Assembly (NCBI RefSeq): GCF_001995215.1
Contig: NZ_MUXN01000002.1
Span: forward strand, 186,001 to 250,000
From: Amycolatopsis azurea DSM 43854
Lineage (GTDB): Bacteria > Actinomycetota > Actinomycetes > Mycobacteriales > Pseudonocardiaceae
Length of the DNA stretch: 64,000 nucleotides
Direction of reading: 5' to 3'
The notes beneath the pieces were generated by a model that was not told the DNA's origin, searched no databases, and saw only the letters and a list, made by a program, of their open reading frames with translations. Shown one piece after another: positions 33,518-41,428 of this stretch; positions within the stretch are counted from its first letter, which is position 1, and every line of letters begins with the position of its first letter. Made by a program: the position numbers and the translations under genes.

Positions 33518-35086
33518 ATGCTGATTCTGTCGATGAAAGAGGGCCACGATGGCGGGATCGTGGCCATCGAGGACGGCAAGCTGCTGTTCGCGCTGGAGTC
33601 GGAAAAGGACAACTACCCGCGCTACGACCGGATCACCGGCGAGCTGATGGCACGCGCGGCGGGCATGCTCGACAAGCAGCCCGACGTGGTCGCGCTCGGG
33701 GGCTGGGTCAAGGGCGAGTTCTCGGTGGAACCCCCGTCCCGCACGGGATACTTCGGTGTCGGCGAAGGCGCGATCTCCGACGAGGTCGGCAAGTTCTTCG
33801 GCAAGGACGTGCGCTACTTCTCCTCCACTCACGAGCGCTCGCACATCTACACCTCCCTCGGGATGGCCCCGGCCGCTCCCGGCCAGGCGTACTACTCCCT
33901 GGTGTGGGAAGGGAACATCGGGGACTTCTACCGGATCGACGAGCGCGGTGAGGCCACTCACCTGCAGCACGTGCTGACCGACCCGGGCGCGAAGTATGCG
34001 TACCTCTTCGCGCTGGCGGACCCGGGTTTCCCGCTCGGCAAGGGGAAGTTCCGGTTCAACGACGCCGGCAAGCAGATGGCGCTGACCGGATTCGCCGAAC
34101 CGGGCCCGCTCACCCCCGACGAGCAGAAGACCATCGACTTCATCCTCGACCGCGACGGCATCATCCTCGGCCTGTCCAAAGAGGAGATGTCCTGGTCCCA
34201 TCTGTACAACGCGGGTGTCTGGTCGCAGGAGTACCGCAACGCGGCGGCGAAGCACTCGCAGGCGATCTTCAACCGGTTCCACGACTACGCGGAGAAGAAC
34301 CTGACCGAGGGCCTGCCGTTGCTGATCTCCGGCGGCTGCGGCCTGAACTGCGACTGGAACCGGTTGTGGCGCGAGAGCGGCCTGTTCTCCTCGGTGTTCG
34401 TGCCGCCGTGCCCCAACGACAGCGGTTCCGCGCTGGGCACGGCCATCGACGCGCAGTGGTTCTACACCGGACAGGCGACCATCGATTGGGACGTCTACGC
34501 GGGGGAGAACTTCGTCGAGGACGTCGTCCCGGATCCGGCCAAGTACGAGACCCGGCCGCTCGTGGCGAGCGAGGTCGCCAAGTACATCAAGGACGGCAAC
34601 ATCATCGGCTGGGCCCGTGGCCGCTACGAGATGGGCCCGCGGGCGCTGGGCAACCGGTCCATCCTCGCCGCGCCGTTCACCGTGGACACCACCGTGCGGC
34701 TCAACAAGATCAAGCGTCGCGAGGACTACCGTCCGATCGCCCCGATCGCGCTGGAATCCGACGCGCCCCAGTGGTTCGTCGGCTCGGTGCAGGACCCGTA
34801 CATGCTGTACTTCAACCACGTCACCTCCGACGAGCTGAAGGCCATCACGCATGTCGACGGGACCGCGCGCACCCAGACGGTGACCCGGGAACGCAACGCC
34901 GGCATCACGGACCTGCTCGAAGCGTTCCGCGAGCAGACCGGGTTCAGCGTGCTGTGCAACACCTCGCTGAACAACAACGGGCGCGGTTTCCTCAACCGCA
35001 CCAGTGATCTCATCGAGTACGGGGAGACGTACGGCCTCGACGGCTACGTCATCAACGACACGTTCGTGACCCCGCGCGCATCCTGA
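33518..35086 (+). CDS. O-carbamoyltransferase (NodU/TobZ/CmcH family)
   Basis: 522 residues. N-terminal Kae1-like domain: MLILSMKEGHDGGIVAIEDGKLLFALESEK, metal His residues in FSSTHERSHIYTS, ISGGCGLNCDWN and PCPNDSGSALGTA; C-terminal domain with WARGRYEMGPRALGNRSILAAP. These enzymes make a carbamoyl adenylate from carbamoyl phosphate and ATP and transfer the carbamoyl group to a hydroxyl. The hydroxylase at 39926 may supply that hydroxyl. First gene of operon 2, ATG 33518. Confidence 0.93.
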   Translation: MLILSMKEGHDGGIVAIEDGKLLFALESEKDNYPRYDRITGELMARAAGMLDKQPDVVALGGWVKGEFSVEPPSRTGYFGVGEGAISDEVGKFFGKDVRYFSSTHERSHIYTSLGMAPAAPGQAYYSLVWEGNIGDFYRIDERGEATHLQHVLTDPGAKYAYLFALADPGFPLGKGKFRFNDAGKQMALTGFAEPGPLTPDEQKTIDFILDRDGIILGLSKEEMSWSHLYNAGVWSQEYRNAAAKHSQAIFNRFHDYAEKNLTEGLPLLISGGCGLNCDWNRLWRESGLFSSVFVPPCPNDSGSALGTAIDAQWFYTGQATIDWDVYAGENFVEDVVPDPAKYETRPLVASEVAKYIKDGNIIGWARGRYEMGPRALGNRSILAAPFTVDTTVRLNKIKRREDYRPIAPIALESDAPQWFVGSVQDPYMLYFNHVTSDELKAITHVDGTARTQTVTRERNAGITDLLEAFREQTGFSVLCNTSLNNNGRGFLNRTSDLIEYGETYGLDGYVINDTFVTPRAS

Positions 35087-35187
35087 TTCCTTGCCCAACG
35101 GGGGTAAGGCCCGGATGCCACGTCCCCAGCCGTGGCGTCCGGGACCCCGTTGCGCCCACTCGAAGTCTCGCCCGGAGGGGGAAGGCC

Positions 35188-36345
35188 ATGCGAGTCGTGC
35201 TCGCGGGCGGCGGTGTCATCGCGCTGCTGACCGCCGTGGAGTGCGTGTCGGCCGGGCACGAAGTGGTGATCGCCGACCAGGCGGACATCCCGTTCACCGG
35301 TGCCACGTCGTTCGACCGGCATCGCGTGCTGCGCGCGTTGCATCCCGGCGACCCGGCCACGACGGCGGCCGCGGTCGGCGCGCATCACGCGTGGATCGAA
35401 CTGGAGCATCTGCTGTCCACGGCGTTCTACGAACAGTCGGGCGCGCTCACCGCGATCGGGGCGGACGAGGCGACGGCTGCGCGGGATCTGCTGAACGCGG
35501 CCGGGTCCAAGGCCGAAGTGTTCGGCGCGGGCGAACTCGCCGCCGAGTTCCCGCACGCCGGGTTCGTTCCCGGGACCGGCGCGGTCTTCGAGTCGCACGC
35601 CGGAGTCCTGCTCGCGGACCGGGTACTGACGGCTTGCGCGGGCTGGCTGCGCTGGAACGCCAAGGCGGAACTGCATCCGCACCGCAAGGTGATCGGAGTC
35701 GACACCGACCGGGCCGAGGTCCGGCTGGCCGACGGCGGCTCCCTGCGGGGCGACGCGGTCCTGCTGGCGGCGGGCCCGTGGTCCAGGGACCTGCTGGCCC
35801 CCGGGCTGGCCAGGGAACTCGTGCTGCACCGGCAGACGATGCTCTACTGCGACGTCCCGCCCGCCGACGCCGCGGCCTGGGCGGCGACACCGGCGATCAC
35901 CTCGCTCGGCTCCGCCGGCGGCGCGTGGCTGGTGCCGCCGGTCGCCGGGACGCCGTTGAAGCTCAGTGCCGCGAGCGCCTGCCGGGTCGTCGACGAGATC
36001 GGCGCCGCCACCGCGCCCTCGTGGTGGCGTGAGCACCTGATCGACACGTTCGCCGAGCTGATCCCGGGTTTCCGCCGGGACTGGCTGATCGACACCCGGG
36101 ACTGCCACTACCTGGCCCGGCGCTCCACCCTCGGCCCGATGCTCGCCGTCCTCGGCGACCGGGTCCTGTCCTACGCGGCGTGCGGCGGCTCGTCCTTCAA
36201 GTTCGCCCCGCTGATCGCCCGGTCGCTGACCGCGCGCCTGACCGGCGCGGATCCGGCCCCGACCGGACTCGAACCGCTCGACCGGCCGCTCGTGCGCGCG
36301 TCCGGCGTCCATCCGATCCGTCCTGCCCTACGAGGTGTGTCGTGA
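35188..36345 (+). CDS. DAO-type FAD oxidoreductase
   Basis: 385 residues. FAD motif MRVVLAGGGVIALLTAVECVSAGHEVVIADQ, DAVLLAAGPWSRDLLA, and the C-terminal HYLARRSTLGPMLAVLGDRVLSYAACGGSSFKFAPLIARSL. Member of the D-amino-acid oxidase / glycine-sarcosine oxidase superfamily. In known hydrazine pathways (Spb39, ForL) a DAO-family enzyme cleaves the N-(carboxyalkylamino)lysine to release hydrazinoacetic or hydrazinoglutaric acid; that step is the likely role here. GGAGGGGGAAGG precedes ATG 35188; GTGA overlap with the next gene. Confidence 0.88.
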   Translation: MRVVLAGGGVIALLTAVECVSAGHEVVIADQADIPFTGATSFDRHRVLRALHPGDPATTAAAVGAHHAWIELEHLLSTAFYEQSGALTAIGADEATAARDLLNAAGSKAEVFGAGELAAEFPHAGFVPGTGAVFESHAGVLLADRVLTACAGWLRWNAKAELHPHRKVIGVDTDRAEVRLADGGSLRGDAVLLAAGPWSRDLLAPGLARELVLHRQTMLYCDVPPADAAAWAATPAITSLGSAGGAWLVPPVAGTPLKLSAASACRVVDEIGAATAPSWWREHLIDTFAELIPGFRRDWLIDTRDCHYLARRSTLGPMLAVLGDRVLSYAACGGSSFKFAPLIARSLTARLTGADPAPTGLEPLDRPLVRASGVHPIRPALRGVS

Positions 36346-37595
36346 AACTGCTCGCGCTGGAAGCCAGCCAGAACTCCTACTACTACCTGCCCCGGTACCA
36401 GCAGATCGAGGACTTCGGCGGAGTGCTGTACGTGCTCAACGGGGTCGGGACCGAGGACCTCTGGCCGTCCGAGCGCTACCGGATCGCCGGCAGCAACCAC
36501 ATCGACGACCTGATCGAGCACGCGAAGGCCTGGCACGCCGAGGAGTCCTTCGACGGCGTGCTCACCTTCTCCGAGTCCGGTGTGGTCCTGGTCGCCGCGG
36601 TGGCCGAGGCGCTCGGCCTGCCCGGTATCGGCGTGGACGCGGCCCGGACGAGCCGGAACAAGCTGATCATGCGGCAGGCGCACGAAAAGGGCGGTGCCGC
36701 GCATCCGGACTACCGATTCGTCGAAGACCTCGATTCGGCCCTCCAGGCGGCCGAGGACTTCGGATACCCGGTGATCCTGAAGCCGACGCTCGGCGCGGCC
36801 AGCAACTTCGTCTTCCGCGTCGACGACGAGGAGAAGATGCGGGAACGCTACGCGCAGGCGCGCGAAGGCATCGACCGGATGACCTGGTACAACATGGAGG
36901 CCGAGGGGCTGGATCTCGGTCCGCACGGCCTGCTCGTCGAGTCCTTTCTGGACGGTCACGAACACCTCATCGAGGCGCTGGCCTGGGACGACGAGGTCTA
37001 CCTGGGATCCATTGTGGACAGGGTCACGTCGGAAGGTGAGACCTTCGACGACGACGTGCACCACGCGCCGACATCGCTGACCCCGGACCAAGTGGCCGAA
37101 GTGCAGGGCGTGGTGGCCGCCGGGGTGCGGGCGCAGGGCATCACCCGCGGCGCGCTGCACGCCGAGGTCCGCTTCCACCAGGGCAAACCGTTCCTGCTGG
37201 AGATCGCCGTCCGCCCCGGCGGCGGAGGGCTCGACCACATGGCGCGGCTTTCGGCCGGATACGACCCGATCCGGGGACTGATGGACGTCTCCCGCGGTGT
37301 GCGGCCGGACGTCCACCACTTCAGCCCGACCGGGCTGCACACGGCCGCGATGTGCCTGATCTGCCCCGGCGGCGTGATCGCCTCGATCGAGGTCCCGCCG
37401 GCGGTGAACGACTCGGAAGCCTTGTACTACCTCAAGATCTTCGCGAAGCCGGGTGATCTGATCAAGCGCCCGCCGCTCGGCAACAACATCTTCGGCGGCA
37501 TCGGCGCGCTCGGGGCGTCGTTCGACGAAGCCATGCGCAACGCGAACGACCTGGCCGGGAAGATCGAGGTCAAGCTCAGCGAAACCCAGAAATAG
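36342..37595 (+). CDS. ATP-grasp ligase 3
   Basis: 417 residues from GTG 36342. KLLALEASQNSYYYLPRYQQIEDFGGVLYVLNGVG; ATP-binding YPVILKPTLGAASNFVFRVDD and LVESFLDGHEHLIEALAW; ITRGALHAEVRFHQGKPFLLEIAVRPGGGGLDHM carries the metal-binding Glu residues (EIAVR in place of EINGR). A branch distinct from the ligases at 17242 and 24933. Directly coupled to the FAD oxidoreductase gene, which suggests that it condenses that enzyme's product, for example a hydrazino acid, with another building block. Confidence 0.9.
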   Translation: MKLLALEASQNSYYYLPRYQQIEDFGGVLYVLNGVGTEDLWPSERYRIAGSNHIDDLIEHAKAWHAEESFDGVLTFSESGVVLVAAVAEALGLPGIGVDAARTSRNKLIMRQAHEKGGAAHPDYRFVEDLDSALQAAEDFGYPVILKPTLGAASNFVFRVDDEEKMRERYAQAREGIDRMTWYNMEAEGLDLGPHGLLVESFLDGHEHLIEALAWDDEVYLGSIVDRVTSEGETFDDDVHHAPTSLTPDQVAEVQGVVAAGVRAQGITRGALHAEVRFHQGKPFLLEIAVRPGGGGLDHMARLSAGYDPIRGLMDVSRGVRPDVHHFSPTGLHTAAMCLICPGGVIASIEVPPAVNDSEALYYLKIFAKPGDLIKRPPLGNNIFGGIGALGASFDEAMRNANDLAGKIEVKLSETQK

Positions 37596-37616
37596 CAACG
37601 GATCCCGTTCTGTGAA

Positions 37617-37641
37617 ACCGGCCCCTTACCCAGGGGCCGGT
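37617..37641. terminator. Internal hairpin, possible attenuator
   Basis: Perfect 9-base arms ACCGGCCCC / GGGGCCGGT around TTACCCA, between genes at 37595 and 37675. It could reduce expression of the three downstream genes or stabilise the upstream mRNA. Confidence 0.5.
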
Positions 37642-37674
37642 GGAAGAAGACGCCCAAAACCGCGTGGAGGAAGC

Positions 37675-38487
37675 GTGTCACGGACAGCCACTCAACGGCA
37701 TTACCTGATGGTCAGACCGACGTACTTCGACGTCGAGTACTCGATCAATCCCTGGATGGACCCGAAGAAGCCCACGTATACCGAGCTCGCCCTCGCCCAG
37801 TGGGAGTGGCTGCACGATCTCTACGTCGATCTGGGGCACCGCGTCGACCTGCTCGAACCGGTGCCGGGCCTGCCCGACATGGTGTTCGCGGCCAACGGCG
37901 CCACCGTGGTCAACGGCCAGGTCCTCGTCGCGCGGTTCCATCACATGCAGCGGGCCGGCGAGTCCGACGCGTACCTGGAGTGGTTCCGGGCCAACGGATA
38001 TCGCTACGTCCGGCAGGCACAGTGGGTCAACGAGGGGGAGGGCGACTACCTCGTCGCGGGGAAGAAGATCCTCGCCGGGACCGGGTTCCGCACCAATCCC
38101 GAGGCACACAACGAATCCCGCGAGTTCTTCGGCTGCCCCGTGATCGGGCTGACCCTGATCGACCCGCGGTACTACCACCTCGACACCGCGCTCGCCGTCC
38201 TCGACGACGAAACGGTCATGTACTACCCGGAGGCGTTCTCCGAGGACAGCCGCCTGGTGCTCAAAGAAATGTACCCGGACGCGATCCTGGCCTCGGAGCG
38301 TGATGCCGCCGTCTTCGGGCTCAATGCCGTGTCGGACGGCAAGCACGTCGTGCTCCCGCAGGCGGCCACCGGGCTGACCGCGCAGCTGCGGGAACACGGT
38401 TTCGAACCCATCGGTGCCGATTTGTCCGAACTGCTGAAGGCAGGCGGCAGCGTCAAATGCTGCACGCTGGAATTGCGTGCCGGTTAA
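37675..38487 (+). CDS. DDAH-like guanidino-modifying enzyme (amidinotransferase fold)
   Basis: 270 residues from GTG 37675, GGAGG four to eight bases upstream. YLMVRPTYFDVEYSINPWMD; PDMVFAANGATVVNGQVLVARF; catalytic His in RYYHLDTALAVLDDE; nucleophile Cys in GGSVKCCTLEL. This is the dimethylarginine dimethylaminohydrolase / amidinotransferase superfamily, which attacks guanidine carbons. It may hydrolyse an arginine-derived intermediate (giving citrulline or ornithine) or transfer an amidino group. No guanidine-forming enzyme is obvious in the cluster. Confidence 0.85.
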   Translation: MSRTATQRHYLMVRPTYFDVEYSINPWMDPKKPTYTELALAQWEWLHDLYVDLGHRVDLLEPVPGLPDMVFAANGATVVNGQVLVARFHHMQRAGESDAYLEWFRANGYRYVRQAQWVNEGEGDYLVAGKKILAGTGFRTNPEAHNESREFFGCPVIGLTLIDPRYYHLDTALAVLDDETVMYYPEAFSEDSRLVLKEMYPDAILASERDAAVFGLNAVSDGKHVVLPQAATGLTAQLREHGFEPIGADLSELLKAGGSVKCCTLELRAG

Positions 38488-38497
38488 GGAGAACTCC

Positions 38498-39919
38498 ATG
38501 GAGTCAGCTGTACCGGAGAGGACCGGGCGCACCACACTGCGCCGGGTCCTCGTCGGGGCGACGTTGATCGCGGTGCCCGCGGTGGTGGTCGTCGTGGTGC
38601 TCGGCCTGGGTTCGGCCTACGAACCCGTCGCGGGCACCGCGGCCAAGGCCGCGAGCGGCGGACCCGACATCTACGCACGCCTGCTGGTCGCTTTGCCGGT
38701 GATCCTGGGCGCCTGCTATCTGGCGGGCGCGCTGGCCCGGCGGCTCGGCCAGCCCCCGGTGATCGGCGAGATCGTCGCGGGCATCCTGCTGGGGCCGTCG
38801 CTGTTCGGGCTCGTGTGGCCCGGCGCGTTCGGCTGGCTGTTCCCCAGCGGGGTGGTCTCGGCGATCAACATCCTGGCGCAGCTGGGCCTGATCTTCTTCA
38901 TGTACCTGGTCGGTTCCGAGATCGACCTCGACGCGGTGCGCGAACGCGGGTTCACCGCGGTGACGGTCAGCCAGGTCAGCATCGCGCTGCCGATGGTCAC
39001 CGGCATCGTGCTCGCGCTCGGCATGTACCCGGTGTTCGGCGGCGACGTCGGCTTCCTCGCGTTCGGGCTGTTCATCGCGGTCTCGATGAGCGTGACGGCG
39101 TTCCCGGTGCTGGCGCGGATCCTGACCGACCGCGGGATCTCGAAGACCCCGCTGGGCGCGCTCGCGCTCACCTGCGCCGCCGTCGACGACGTCGCCGCGT
39201 GGTGCCTGCTCGCCGTCGTGGTCGCCGTCAGCCAGGGCGGCACGCCGTCGGAGGTCTTCCTGACCGTCGGGCTCACCCTGGCCTTCGTCGCGCTGATGGT
39301 CTACGTCGTCCGGCCGCTGCTGCACAAGTTGCTGACCCGGGTGCCGGAGCCCGCGGTCCTCGCGATCCTGCTCGGCGGGATCATGCTGTCGGCCCTGGCC
39401 ACCAACGAGATCGGCATCCACGCGCTCTTCGGCGCCTTCCTGTTCGGCGCGATCGCGCCGAGGCGGGACCCGGTCGTCGCCCGCGCCGCCGGGAAGCTCG
39501 GCAGCGTGACCCTGACCCTGCTGCTGCCGCTGTTCTTCGCCTATACCGGGCTGCACACCGAGTTCAGCCTGCTCGGTTCCGGATCGATGTGGCTGTGGAC
39601 CCTGGCCGTCACGGCGGTGGCGGTGTTCGGGAAATGGGCCGGCAGTACCACGGCGGCCCGGCTGACCGGCGTCGGCTGGCGCGAGTCGCTGTCGCTCGGG
39701 GCGCTGATGAACTGCCGCGGGCTGACCGAACTGGTGGTCCTCAACGTCGGCCTCCAGTTGAAGGTGATCAGCCCGACGGTGTTCGCGATGCTCGTGATCA
39801 TGACGCTGGTCTCGACGATCGCCACCGCCCCCGCACTCACCCTGATCGACAGGTTCGGGAAGAAGTCCGAAAAGGACTCGGAGAAGACCGCCGGTCCAGC
39901 GGCGGCGGAAAGTAGATAG
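38498..39919 (+). CDS. CPA2-type cation/proton antiporter
   Basis: 473 residues, about 12-13 membrane helices: RLGQPPVIGEIVAGILLGPSL, GLIFFMYLVGSEIDL, CAAVDDVAAWCLLAVVVA (two Asp in the ion-binding site), FLFGAIAPR and MNCRGLTELVVLNVGLQL. KefB/NapA-like Na+(K+)/H+ exchanger. Antiporters of this kind occur in other actinobacterial metabolite clusters and may help export or self-protection. AAGGAG before ATG 38498. Confidence 0.9.
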   Translation: MESAVPERTGRTTLRRVLVGATLIAVPAVVVVVVLGLGSAYEPVAGTAAKAASGGPDIYARLLVALPVILGACYLAGALARRLGQPPVIGEIVAGILLGPSLFGLVWPGAFGWLFPSGVVSAINILAQLGLIFFMYLVGSEIDLDAVRERGFTAVTVSQVSIALPMVTGIVLALGMYPVFGGDVGFLAFGLFIAVSMSVTAFPVLARILTDRGISKTPLGALALTCAAVDDVAAWCLLAVVVAVSQGGTPSEVFLTVGLTLAFVALMVYVVRPLLHKLLTRVPEPAVLAILLGGIMLSALATNEIGIHALFGAFLFGAIAPRRDPVVARAAGKLGSVTLTLLLPLFFAYTGLHTEFSLLGSGSMWLWTLAVTAVAVFGKWAGSTTAARLTGVGWRESLSLGALMNCRGLTELVVLNVGLQLKVISPTVFAMLVIMTLVSTIATAPALTLIDRFGKKSEKDSEKTAGPAAAESR

Positions 39920-39925
39920 GACACC

Positions 39926-40939
39926 ATGACCAGCAAGCAGGAAACCCTAGTCAGCACCTTCGCCGAAGTCGTGCTCCCCGACGAGGTCCGGGACATCATC
40001 GGGAACGACCTGCGGTCCTTCGCGAACCCGGTCGAGGACATCGACCGGTCGCTGGCGATGCTCCGGGTCACGTTCTCGAAGCTGCCGATCGACCAGTTGC
40101 AGACGATCCTGGACTTCGGCAGGCACGTCGACACCCCCGGCGTCGCGCTCGTGCGCAACCTGCCGGTGGACCCGGAGCTTCCGGAGACGCCGATCGACGG
40201 GGAACCCAGCAAGGACAAGAAGACCTTCGTCGCCGAGACCGTCCTTTTGGGACTGAGCCAGCTGCTCGGCGAACCCGTCGGGTTCACCACCGAGAAGAGC
40301 GGGCGGCTCGTGCACGACGTCGTCCCCGTCTCGGCGGGCGCGCGGAGCCAGACCAACCAGAGCTCACACGTGTTCCTGAACTTCCACAACGACATCGTGC
40401 ACGACGAGGTCGGCCGTTACGACGTGTCCAATCCGGACTTCCTGGTGCTGAACTGCGTTCGCCAGGACGGGAACAAGGAGGCCGTCACCTACTACGCCGA
40501 CGGCCGGGACATCTCCGCCGCCCTGGACCCGGAGGTGCTCGACATCCTGCGCCGTCCGGTGTTCCGGCTCAACGCGCCTGGAAGTTACGTGCGCGATGTG
40601 GCCAAGGGGGCCGACGTGCTGTCCGACCTCGTGCCGGTGATCTCCGGGCCGGCGGAGTCGCCGGAGGTGGCGGTCTCGGCCAACGGCGTGGTGGGGGAGA
40701 CCGTCGAGGCGGAGCAGGCGCTGGAGCACTTGCAGCGCGTCTGCCGCGAGGTCGCGCACCAGGTCAAGCTGGAGCCGGGGACCGCGCTGCTGATCAACAA
40801 CCGGAAGGGCCTGCACGCGAGGTCGCAGTTCTTCGCGCGGCACAACGGGCGTGACCGGTGGCTGCAGCGCACCTACATCCGGCGCAGCCTGTGGACGATC
40901 CGGTACCGCGGCACGGCCGAGGACCGGCGGGTGCACTGA
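39926..40939 (+). CDS. Fe(II)/2-oxoglutarate dioxygenase, clavaminate-synthase-like hydroxylase
   Basis: 337 residues, TauD/clavaminate synthase-like fold as in VioC, OrfP and AsnO beta-hydroxylases. Metal triad: His-x-Asp in FLNFHNDIVHDE and the distal His in NRKGLHARSQF; 2-OG Arg in TYIRRSLWTIRY. Members of this branch hydroxylate the beta carbon of free Arg, Asn or related amino acids. A hydroxyl made here may be the target of the carbamoyltransferase at 33518. Last gene of operon 2, six bases after the antiporter. Confidence 0.9.
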   Translation: MTSKQETLVSTFAEVVLPDEVRDIIGNDLRSFANPVEDIDRSLAMLRVTFSKLPIDQLQTILDFGRHVDTPGVALVRNLPVDPELPETPIDGEPSKDKKTFVAETVLLGLSQLLGEPVGFTTEKSGRLVHDVVPVSAGARSQTNQSSHVFLNFHNDIVHDEVGRYDVSNPDFLVLNCVRQDGNKEAVTYYADGRDISAALDPEVLDILRRPVFRLNAPGSYVRDVAKGADVLSDLVPVISGPAESPEVAVSANGVVGETVEAEQALEHLQRVCREVAHQVKLEPGTALLINNRKGLHARSQFFARHNGRDRWLQRTYIRRSLWTIRYRGTAEDRRVH

Positions 40940-40947
40940 GGATCTTT

Positions 40948-41002
40948 GTCCGTGAAGGCCTCCTTGAGGGACCCAGGGTCCCTCAAGGAGGCCTTCACGG
41001 AC
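40948..41002. terminator. Perfect 27-base-arm hairpin ending operon 2
   Basis: Arms 40948-40974 and 40976-41002, eight bases after the stop at 40939. Contains CGTGAAGGCC as in the operon 1 terminator. Marks the right edge of the biosynthetic cluster. Confidence 0.8.
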
Positions 41003-41032
41003 CGCTGCCGCCCCGGAACCCCGGCGGGACTG

Positions 41033-41058
41033 GTTTTCGCAGGTCGCGGAGGGGGTAC
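41033..41058 (+). promoter_or_regulatory. Stress-sigma-type promoter GTTT-N16-GGGTAC
   Basis: GTTT at 41033-41036, GGGTAC at 41053-41058, ten bases before ATG 41068. Exact match to the motif seen around the sigma-factor island. Confidence 0.6.
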
Positions 41059-41067
41059 TTCAGGGCA

Positions 41068-41427
41068 ATGAGACCCAACTCGGAGGTGCCGCCGTACGTG
41101 CTGGCCGCGCAGGCGGGAGGCGCCGTGCGTCACCTGTGCCGTCGGATGCGGAACGGCGAACCGGCCTCGCCCACTGACCTCTGCCGGACTCTCGGCGCGT
41201 TGCAGCAGCTCGCCGGCGACCTCGCCCACGTGCTGCCCGGTCTGCAAGAACAACTCGAAGCAAGCCTGCTGGCCGGCCGAATCGGCACGGGCGAGACGGC
41301 GGGGGAGGCCTGGGACAAGGTCGCCGACGTCGGCCATGCTCTCGCACAGGCCCACGCGAGCAGCCTGGTGATGGCCACTGAGCTGCGCGCCTCGCAGCGG
41401 GTGCTCGGAGAGCTCGCCTCTTCGTGA
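41068..41427 (+). CDS. Small helical protein of the stress regulon
   Basis: 119 residues, MRPNSEVPPYVLAAQAGGAVRHLCRRMRNGEPASPTDLCRTLGALQQLAGDLAHVLPGLQEQLEASLLAGRIG. All-helical by appearance, no family recognised. Stress-type promoter 10 bases upstream and a convergent universal stress protein suggest a stress role. Confidence 0.7.
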   Translation: MRPNSEVPPYVLAAQAGGAVRHLCRRMRNGEPASPTDLCRTLGALQQLAGDLAHVLPGLQEQLEASLLAGRIGTGETAGEAWDKVADVGHALAQAHASSLVMATELRASQRVLGELASS

Positions 41428-41428
41428 C

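Noticed and set aside
31937..35098. A 1053-codon open frame on the minus strand
   Set aside because: It is the complement of the regulator and carbamoyltransferase genes, both with clear motifs; its own translation is Arg/Asp/Val-rich and has no domain. Typical high-GC shadow.
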